Below, in pieces: positions 1-4,862 of a stretch of DNA of 7,471 nt. The notes under the pieces are model-generated. The model was not told the DNA's origin. It made no database searches and saw only the letters and a program-made list of their open reading frames with translations. Positions within the stretch are counted from its first letter, which is position 1. Each line of letters starts with the position of its first letter. Both the position numbers and the translations under genes were made by a program. Source of the DNA: Oscillospiraceae bacterium (GTDB taxonomy: Bacteria > Bacillota > Clostridia > Oscillospirales > Oscillospiraceae); assembly GCA_017378975.1 (NCBI GenBank), contig JAFNXT010000069.1, forward strand, positions 1-7,471. The letters run 5' to 3'.

Positions 1-494
1 ACTCTGCCGGTGCCATGACCGGTTTCCTCGGTATGGGCATGGCAGGAGGCGCTATGGGCGGCGGCTTCAACGCGGCTCAGCAGTTCTATGGCATGGGCGC
101 TCAGCAGCAGGCCCAGCAGAAGGCGGCGGCTCCCGCGGCTGAGGGCTGGAAGTGCGCCTGCGGTGCCACTGCCACCGGCAAGTTCTGCCCGGAATGCGGC
201 GCGAAGAAGCCGGAGCCCAAGCCTGTCGAAGGCTGGACCTGCGCCTGCGGCCATACGGCCACCGGTAATTTCTGCCCCGAGTGTGGCGCGAAGAAGCCTG
301 TGGCTGAGGGTTGGACCTGCGCCTGTGGCGCGGTGAACAAGGGCAAGTTCTGCCCCGAGTGCGGCGCCAGGAAGCCTGCCGGTGTGCCCCAGTACAAGTG
401 CGACAAGTGCGGCTGGGAGCCTGAGAAGGGCGTCAAGCCCCCCAAGTTCTGCCCCGAGTGCGGTGATCCCTTCGATGATGGGGATGTCGTGTGA
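1..494 (+). CDS. C-terminal part of an SPFH-type protein with four zinc ribbons (5' end outside window)
   Basis: The reading frame is open from the window edge (first whole codon at 3) to a TGA at 492-494, so the start lies upstream. Numbering from the Met codon at 15, residues 1-40 are a flexible Gly/Met/Ala/Gln-rich linker. Four zinc ribbons follow: CxC at 47/49 with CPEC at 58/61; 76/78 with 87/90; 102/104 with 113/116; and a last one with CxxC at 129/132 and CPEC at 146/149, whose loop is longer. Ribbons 1 to 3 share a WxCACG...GxFCPECGAxKP pattern and look like recent duplications. The tail ends in an acidic DDGD stretch. A Gly/Met-rich linker followed by such ribbons is typical of SPFH-domain ('virion core protein'-like) proteins of Firmicutes, but the SPFH domain itself would be off the window, so the family call is inference. 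The ribbons probably bind zinc and mediate protein or nucleic acid contacts. No membrane segment is visible in this part. Confidence 0.8.
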   Translation, partial: SAGAMTGFLGMGMAGGAMGGGFNAAQQFYGMGAQQQAQQKAAAPAAEGWKCACGATATGKFCPECGAKKPEPKPVEGWTCACGHTATGNFCPECGAKKPVAEGWTCACGAVNKGKFCPECGARKPAGVPQYKCDKCGWEPEKGVKPPKFCPECGDPFDDGDVV

Positions 495-507
495 TATGAT
501 GTCAGAT

Positions 508-540
508 GCGCCCCCTGCGAAAGCAGGGGGCGCTCGTTAT
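508..540. terminator. Shared hairpin terminator between convergent genes
   Basis: A perfect 11-bp GC-rich stem (508-518 with 523-533) closes on a GAAA tetraloop (519-522). On the plus strand it lies 13 bases after the stop of the zinc-ribbon gene and is followed by a weak T-rich run (TCGTTATTT). On the minus strand it begins 3 bases after the stop of the NYN gene, with no good T-run. The position between two convergent genes suggests that it serves both, acting best on the plus strand. Confidence 0.7.
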
Positions 541-1940
541 TTGATGTTCAGTTCCAGCGAGGCGTTGCCTTGGGCATCGATCACCAACCGCATATTTCGG
601 ATGTACTTGTCGTAGAATTGCTGGCGCTCTGCCGGTTTCATGGTGATCCGGGTGGCGGTGAGCGCATCGTCGAGCATCTTTTCCACGTTCAGACGCAATG
701 CCTCGTCCAGCGTGCGGTTGAGGGTGTTGAACAGGGCGTTCTTCTTGATATCCTCGCCGTCGCCGGTGTAGAAGTCATCGATGTAGCAATAGAAGATGCC
801 GCTGTTGGCCATGGCTGCTTTGATGTCCGGGCCACATTTTTCCCGTTCCATCATCACAAGGAATTTGGCATCCGGCAGGGTGGAGATCAGGCCCCAGTAG
901 TCGGAGTCGCTGGAGACGATGATGAAGCTGTCCACAAGGTCCCGGTAGTGTTCCCGGCAGGTCATGGCGGTCAGCTCGATGTCTACCAGAGATTTGCTCT
1001 GCTTGACACGCTCGGTCATGATGTGCTCCACCGGGATGGAGGTATGGGACTCCAGGATGCGCCATGCGTCTACGGTATGGACATCATCGAAGAGCATGAT
1101 CTTCCGGATCTTGGCGGTCACCGCAGGGTCCAGTCCCTTGAGGGTGGCACCCAGCCGGTAAGGGTCGGAATTCTCGCAGTCGACTGCCATGACGACTTTT
1201 CCCGCATCCTCGATGAATTCGTAAATGCTGCTCTTGACGAAGCTGCCGGCATCGGAGACCTTGCTGTAGTCGCAGAAATAGTCGTTATGCCACTGGTAGA
1301 GCAATGTGACGAATTTCTTGTCGTTATACAGGATATTACCGTCGTTCCGGGGGGTCCAGTTGATGAAGATGGAGTAGGGGTAGCATTCTTTGTGAGAGAA
1401 ATAGGTGTTGGCAGCGGCCTTGGTGCCGGCTTCGGTCAGGCCGTCCTTCATGATGAAGATGTCCCGGATGTAACTCCAGTTCAGCCAGACCGGGAAGATC
1501 GAACGGCAGTTGTTGATCCGGTCGGAGATGATCCGGTTCAGCTCGATGATGTGGTGGGCCAGCTTGGTGCTGGACTTGCGGTAGAAGTCGACACCGTCCA
1601 GCGCCAGCCGGTCCAGCGCGTCCTTGGGGACATACTCCGGGAGGGAATAAATGCTCTTGAAATCATGGCGCATGCGGTCGTTGATCTTTCCGAAATTCTG
1701 CTCGATCGCGGCGCGGACGCGGCAAAGCTGACGGATGATCCGGGCGTTCCTGTCCTTTTCCAGCAGATCGTAGATCTCGGGTTTGGGCGGCTCGTGGGGA
1801 TTATCGAATATCCGGCGGGGGACACCGATCAGGTAGGCCACACGGGAGACGATATCATAGGTGCTGTCCTTGTATTGTATCCGTTCGTCCTCTTCGTAGT
1901 ATTCGTAGGTCTCGATCCAGTCTTCAGTATAGGCTTCCAT
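537..1940 (-). CDS. NYN (PIN-like) domain protein, predicted nuclease, with unknown N-terminal region
   Basis: The product has 467 residues. The C-terminal half carries the marks of an NYN/PIN-like nuclease domain: a beta strand ending in VDCEN (D254, E256, N257), then KSLVD (D320), then a strand with SSDSDYW (D345, D347). These acidic positions match the metal-binding cluster of NYN/LabA-type domains, so a Mg-dependent RNase activity is plausible but unproven. Residues 1-245 are acidic at the extreme N-terminus (YEYYEEDE) and then mostly helical in character; I recognise no domain there. After about residue 395 comes a helical tail. No signal peptide or membrane segment is visible, so the protein should be cytoplasmic. 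The ATG start is supported by an AAAAGGAG ribosome site 8 bases upstream (1949-1956) and by a promoter just before it. The gene stands alone on its transcript. Target and partner are unknown. Confidence 0.88.
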   Translation of the reverse strand: MEAYTEDWIETYEYYEEDERIQYKDSTYDIVSRVAYLIGVPRRIFDNPHEPPKPEIYDLLEKDRNARIIRQLCRVRAAIEQNFGKINDRMRHDFKSIYSLPEYVPKDALDRLALDGVDFYRKSSTKLAHHIIELNRIISDRINNCRSIFPVWLNWSYIRDIFIMKDGLTEAGTKAAANTYFSHKECYPYSIFINWTPRNDGNILYNDKKFVTLLYQWHNDYFCDYSKVSDAGSFVKSSIYEFIEDAGKVVMAVDCENSDPYRLGATLKGLDPAVTAKIRKIMLFDDVHTVDAWRILESHTSIPVEHIMTERVKQSKSLVDIELTAMTCREHYRDLVDSFIIVSSDSDYWGLISTLPDAKFLVMMEREKCGPDIKAAMANSGIFYCYIDDFYTGDGEDIKKNALFNTLNRTLDEALRLNVEKMLDDALTATRITMKPAERQQFYDKYIRNMRLVIDAQGNASLELNIK

Positions 1941-1972
1941 GGTACTCGCTCCTTTTCTTTCGGATCATAAGC

Positions 1973-2001
1973 ATTATACCACGATCGGCCGGATATGGAA
2001 A
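1973..2001 (-). promoter_or_regulatory. Sigma-A type promoter of the NYN gene
   Basis: Reading the minus strand, a perfect -10 box TATAAT (1973-1978) is preceded after a 17-base spacer by TTTCCA (1996-2001), which matches 4 of 6 positions of TTGACA. Transcription should begin near 1966, giving a leader of about 26 bases that contains the ribosome site at 1949-1956. Confidence 0.7.
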
Positions 2002-2040
2002 GGACGGGGGGAGGTTTTTTCGGCGCTCTCCGGATGTCAG

Positions 2041-2074
2041 AAAAAGGACGTGTCGCAAGGTGCAACACGTCCTT
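2041..2074 (-). terminator. Rho-independent terminator of the ABC transporter operon
   Basis: On the minus strand the stem AAGGACGTGT / ACACGTCCTT (2065-2074 paired with 2044-2053, 10 bp) is followed directly by T residues (complement of 2041-2045). The loop is 11 bases, with two further inner pairs possible after one mismatch. It starts 9 bases after the stop of the TrpR-like gene and ends the four-gene transcript before the NYN promoter. Confidence 0.88.
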
Positions 2075-2083
2075 CAGTCGTCG

Positions 2084-2368
2084 TTATGATGGGGATCCTG
2101 TGTCTTCGGACTGGTTCAGGAGGCGGCGGTAGCCGTCGCCGTATTGGACGCAACGGGAGACCCGGCTCAGGGTAGCGGAGGAGATGTTGGACTGGGCCAT
2201 CACCTGCTGGTAGGTCTTGCCCTCCAGCAGGAGCTTCGCCGCCTGGATCCTCTCGGCCATCTTCTCGATCTCCTTGTGGGTACAAAGGTCACTGAACAGG
2301 GCCCGGACCTCTTCCGGGGTCTGCAGGTCCGCGATCACCTGATACAGGGCCTGGAGCTTCTCATCCAT
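2084..2368 (-). CDS. yerC: TrpR-like transcriptional regulator, YerC/YecD family
   Basis: This is a small all-helical protein of 94 residues, the usual size for the family. It has a helix-turn-helix at about residues 51-75: TYQQVMAQ, a turn at SNISS, then the recognition helix ATLSRVSRCV. It is followed by the YGDGYR segment that typifies YerC/YecD proteins, the Gram-positive relatives of the TrpR repressor. The family is assumed to bind DNA as a dimer; its ligand and targets are poorly known, and I do not infer tryptophan binding from this sequence. The gene is last in the transporter operon, 9 bases after the ATPase stop, with a GAGGG ribosome site overlapping that stop, so it is probably translated together with it. 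Placement at the end of the operon makes autoregulation of the transporter plausible; a palindrome in the operon promoter (4669-4686) is a candidate target. The family call is firm, the target is a guess. Confidence 0.9.
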   Translation of the reverse strand: MDEKLQALYQVIADLQTPEEVRALFSDLCTHKEIEKMAERIQAAKLLLEGKTYQQVMAQSNISSATLSRVSRCVQYGDGYRRLLNQSEDTGSPS

Positions 2369-2377
2369 GGCACGCCC

Positions 2378-3136
2378 TCAGTACAGGTGCTCCGTGCCAC
2401 GGAGGAAGGACCTGGTCTTCTCGCTCTTGGGGGCACCGAAGACCTCGTCGGGGGTGCCCATCTCTTCGATCACGCCGTCAGCCATGTAGATCACCTTGTC
2501 CGCCACGCTTCGGGCGAAGTCCATCTCGTGGGTCACCACGATCATGGTGGTGTCCTTGTCCTTCAGGCCACGGATCACCCGCAGGACCTCGCCGGTGAGC
2601 TCCGGATCCAGCGCGCTGGTGGGCTCATCGAAGCACAGGACCTCCGGCCGCAGGGCCAGAGCCCGGGCGATCGCCACACGCTGTTGCTGGCCGCCGGAGA
2701 GCTGGTAGGGATAGCTTTCCAGCTTGTCGGACAGGCCGACCTTCTCCAGCAGGCGGCGGGCCTGCTTGTCGATCTGGTCGGCGGGGGCTTTCTTCAAAAG
2801 TGTGGGGGCCAGAGTCACGTTCTGCAGGACGTTGTACTGGGGGAAGAGGTTGAAGTTCTGGAACACCAGACCGAAATGGAGCCGGTTCTGCCGGATCGCT
2901 TCATCGGAGAGGGTGGCTTCGTCGCTCCCGTCGAAGAGGAGCTTGCCATCCACGGTGATCGTGCCCTGATCGGGCAGCTCCAGGAAGTTCAGGCACCGGA
3001 GCAGGGTGGTCTTGCCGGAGCCGGAGGAGCCGATGATCGCAAGGACCTCGCCCTTTTCCAGCCCGAAGCTGATACCCTTGAGCACTTCGGTCTTGCCGAA
3101 GTCTTTTTTGATGTCATTTACCGCTAATAATGCCAT
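2378..3136 (-). CDS. Polar amino acid ABC transporter, ATP-binding protein (GlnQ/HisP type)
   Basis: The 252-residue product is a complete ABC ATPase that would drive uptake with the permease encoded upstream. All motifs are present and intact: Walker A GSSGSGKT (36-43), Q-loop glutamine Q93 in LVFQNFNLFP, signature LSGGQ (146-150), Walker B VLCFDE (166-171), D-loop SALD (174-177) and switch histidine H203 in VTHEMDFA. The FNLFP stretch after the Q-loop and the overall length are characteristic of the polar amino acid (GlnQ/HisP/ArtP) branch rather than of metal or peptide importers. The ATG is preceded by an AGGAG ribosome site (3144-3148) lying inside the end of the permease gene. The two genes are separated by 3 bases, so they are co-transcribed and probably translationally coupled. 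Which amino acid is carried cannot be decided from this subunit. Confidence 0.96.
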   Translation of the reverse strand: MALLAVNDIKKDFGKTEVLKGISFGLEKGEVLAIIGSSGSGKTTLLRCLNFLELPDQGTITVDGKLLFDGSDEATLSDEAIRQNRLHFGLVFQNFNLFPQYNVLQNVTLAPTLLKKAPADQIDKQARRLLEKVGLSDKLESYPYQLSGGQQQRVAIARALALRPEVLCFDEPTSALDPELTGEVLRVIRGLKDKDTTMIVVTHEMDFARSVADKVIYMADGVIEEMGTPDEVFGAPKSEKTRSFLRGTEHLY

Positions 3137-3139
3137 GGT

Positions 3140-3835
3140 TCAACTCCTGAAGTAGCTGAGCTTCTTCTCCCAACGTCCCAGCAGGATGGTCAGGAGACCT
3201 ACGAACAGCAGATAGAATACGCCGGTATAGAAGAGGGGCCAGACCATAGCCTTGTTGGCTGCCAGCTCCTTGGCCTGCTTGATGATCTCGCAGACCATGA
3301 TGCAGTTGGCAAGGGCCGTGTCCTTGATCAGGGTGATGATCTCGTTGGACATGGGGGGCACGATCCGCTGGATCACCTGCTTCAAGATCACATGGCGGAA
3401 GATCTGGCTCTTGGTCAGACCAAGAACGTAGCCGGCCTCATACTGGCCCTTGGAGATGCTCTCGATGCCGCCACGGTAGATCTCGGAGAAGTAGCAGGCA
3501 TAGTTGATCGAGAAGGCGATCAGCACTGCCACGATCCGTCCGGCATCGGACAGCCCGTAGTTGAGGAAGAAGAACCGGTCCATATAGCTGAACATGGGGA
3601 ACTTGAACAAAAGGCCCGGCACGTAGTAGATGATGAAGATCTGGAGCATCAGAGGGATGCCACGGACGATCCACACGATCACCTTGGACACGGCCTTCAC
3701 GGCACGGAACCGGCTCATGGAACAAAAAGCGATGGGAAGACCAAGGGGGACGCCGCACAGCAGCGTCACCCCGAAGATCAAAAGAGAGATCACGAAGCCT
3801 TCCCACAGGAACGCGGTGACTTCAAGAAATGTCAT
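3140..3835 (-). CDS. Polar amino acid ABC transporter, permease (HisM/GlnP type)
   Basis: This is a 231-residue integral membrane protein with about five hydrophobic segments (roughly residues 11-37, 52-76, 98-117, 165-185 and 199-220). The cytoplasmic EAA loop that docks the ATPase is clear at about 132-150: YEAGYVLGLTKSQIFRHVI, with the conserved E133, A134, G135 and G139. The length and the HisM/GlnP-like organisation fit a permease that forms a homodimer, since no second permease gene is present. It sits between the binding protein and the ATPase, with 6 and 3 bases of spacing. The ATG has only a poor ribosome site upstream (AGAAG, overlapping the end of the preceding gene), so its translation likely depends on ribosomes finishing the binding-protein gene. 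The substrate is probably a polar amino acid or a relative; it is not resolved here. Confidence 0.95.
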   Translation of the reverse strand: MTFLEVTAFLWEGFVISLLIFGVTLLCGVPLGLPIAFCSMSRFRAVKAVSKVIVWIVRGIPLMLQIFIIYYVPGLLFKFPMFSYMDRFFFLNYGLSDAGRIVAVLIAFSINYACYFSEIYRGGIESISKGQYEAGYVLGLTKSQIFRHVILKQVIQRIVPPMSNEIITLIKDTALANCIMVCEIIKQAKELAANKAMVWPLFYTGVFYLLFVGLLTILLGRWEKKLSYFRS

Positions 3836-3841
3836 GGCAGA

Positions 3842-4630
3842 TCACTTCTGGTCGGAGAAATCGGTGATGGCAGTGGTCTCCACACCGTAGGTCTGGGCCA
3901 GCTTGGCGATGGTGCCGTCGGCGGCCAGCTTCTCAAGCTGTTCGTTGACCTTGGCGGTCAGGTCGCTGCCCTTCTTGAAGCCGATGGCGTAGAACTCCAC
4001 CTCGCTGGACAGGCCGTCGATGATGGTGAGGCTCTCGTAGTCACCCTTGCCGGCGTAGCTCTTGGCCAACTGGGCATCCACGATGGCCACATCAGCGGTA
4101 CCGGCGTTGACCTCGAAGAGGCACTCGGTCTGCTTGTTGAAGCCCTTGGCGGTCAGACCGTCGAAGGTGCCGGCATAGGTCTCACCGGCGGAGCCGCTCT
4201 CAACGGCGGCCACCTTGCCGGTCAGGTCGGCGGCGGTCAGCTCGCCCAGATCCTTCTTGCACACGATCACCTGACGGTTCTCCATGTAATCGTAGGAGAA
4301 GTCCACCTTCTCGGAGCGGAGCACGCCGTCATCATCGGCGGTGTTGGCGGTGAAGCCGTTCCACACGCAGTCGATGGCACCGGACTCCAGATCGGTGTAC
4401 TTGCTGTCCCAGTCGATCTCCTGGAAGATCACCTGATAGCCAAGACCCTCGAAGACGGCTTTGGCAAGATCGGTGTCGAAGCCGATCAGCTCACCGGCCT
4501 CGTCCAGATAGTTCATGGGAGCGTAGATGGTGTAGCCGACCACGACGGTGGGCTTGTCGGTGGACTGGCAGCCTGCGAAGCAGCCGCACAGCATCAGGAT
4601 GGCCAGAGCCATTGCGATCATTCTTTTCAT
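3842..4630 (-). CDS. Amino acid ABC transporter, solute-binding lipoprotein (family 3)
   Basis: The product has 262 residues from the chosen start. It begins with a lipoprotein signal: basic MKRM, a hydrophobic stretch, then a lipobox FAGC with the lipid-modified cysteine at C21, so the mature protein is anchored on the outer face of the membrane. The type-2 periplasmic-binding fold of the family-3 amino acid binders is shown by the signature GFDTDLAKAVFEGLGY (50-65), by IDCVWNGFTAN (86-96) with the following VDFSYDYMENRQVIV, and by the hinge-side DVAIVDAQLA (D185), an Asp that commonly contacts the ligand amino group. The frame is open further upstream to 4768, but an AAAGGA ribosome site (4640-4645), the promoter at 4664-4692 and the signal peptide all fix the ATG at 4630. 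It is the first gene of the operon. Ligand specificity is unknown. Confidence 0.95.
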   Translation of the reverse strand: MKRMIAMALAILMLCGCFAGCQSTDKPTVVVGYTIYAPMNYLDEAGELIGFDTDLAKAVFEGLGYQVIFQEIDWDSKYTDLESGAIDCVWNGFTANTADDDGVLRSEKVDFSYDYMENRQVIVCKKDLGELTAADLTGKVAAVESGSAGETYAGTFDGLTAKGFNKQTECLFEVNAGTADVAIVDAQLAKSYAGKGDYESLTIIDGLSSEVEFYAIGFKKGSDLTAKVNEQLEKLAADGTIAKLAQTYGVETTAITDFSDQK

Positions 4631-4663
4631 GGTAAATATTCCTTTCTTAGTCGGGATGAGGGG

Positions 4664-4692
4664 ATTATACTTTAACAAACTAAAGTTGTAAA
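4664..4692 (-). promoter_or_regulatory. Promoter of the ABC transporter/yerC operon
   Basis: On the minus strand a -35 box TTTACA (4687-4692, 5 of 6 matches to consensus) and a perfect -10 box TATAAT (4664-4669) are separated by exactly 17 bases. The start of transcription should be near 4657, leaving about 26 bases of leader with the ribosome site at 4640-4645. This is the strongest promoter in the window by match. It is divergent from the plus-strand promoter at 4786-4814, with about 90 bases between the two -35 boxes. Confidence 0.85.
4669..4686. promoter_or_regulatory. Inverted repeat filling the promoter spacer, candidate operator
   Basis: Read on the minus strand, ACTTTAGTTTGTTAAAGT has two perfect 6-bp arms (ACTTTA / TAAAGT) around a 6-base centre. 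It occupies the spacer between the -35 and -10 boxes of the operon promoter and touches the -10. A protein bound there would block RNA polymerase. The length of 18 bp is like that of TrpR-family operators, and the operon itself codes a TrpR-like protein; the link between the two is inference. AT-rich spacers can form short palindromes by chance. Confidence 0.5.
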
Positions 4693-4785
4693 GAGCTAAA
4701 GCGCGAGCCGGCGGTTTTTTGGCGGATCGCATGATCCGGGACGGGTCTTGGTGATCGGATCTGTCCATAGAGTTGCAAAAGCGGA

Positions 4786-4814
4786 TTGATTTTCGTCGGG
4801 CAAGGATCTATAAT
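4786..4814 (+). promoter_or_regulatory. Promoter of the Cys/His-repeat surface protein gene
   Basis: A -35 box TTGATT (4786-4791, 4 of 6 matches) and a perfect -10 box TATAAT (4809-4814) are spaced by 17 bases. Transcription should begin near 4821 and give a leader of about 42 bases. The leader contains a small GC hairpin (CCGGG 4829-4833 with CCCGG 4840-4844) ending 5 bases before the ribosome site AAGGAGG (4850-4856). Confidence 0.78.
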
Positions 4815-4862
4815 ATGATCGGTATGTACCGGGCCCAGTCCCGGGATCCAAGGAGGATATAT

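Noticed and set aside
570..1970. Long open frame of 466 codons on the plus strand opposite the NYN gene
   Set aside because: It is a shadow: the product is a low-diversity string rich in Val, Asp, Gly and Leu with no domain, and it lies antisense to a gene with clear motifs, promoter and ribosome site. In GC-rich coding DNA the reverse frame is often open.
2144..4675. Two long plus-strand frames (2144-3127 and 3392-4675) opposite the ABC transporter genes
   Set aside because: Both are antisense to genes with intact ABC motifs and have His/Gly/Leu/Val-rich composition without recognisable domains or ribosome sites.
4723..4738. Short inverted repeat CGGATC/GATCCG between the divergent promoters, with several GATC sites around it
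   Set aside because: GATC is frequent throughout the window, the stem is only 6 bp, and it overlaps neither promoter. I see no support for a specific role.
4631..4768. Longer start for the binding protein (46 more residues)
   Set aside because: The extension would put the promoter and ribosome site inside the gene and would bury the lipoprotein signal peptide.
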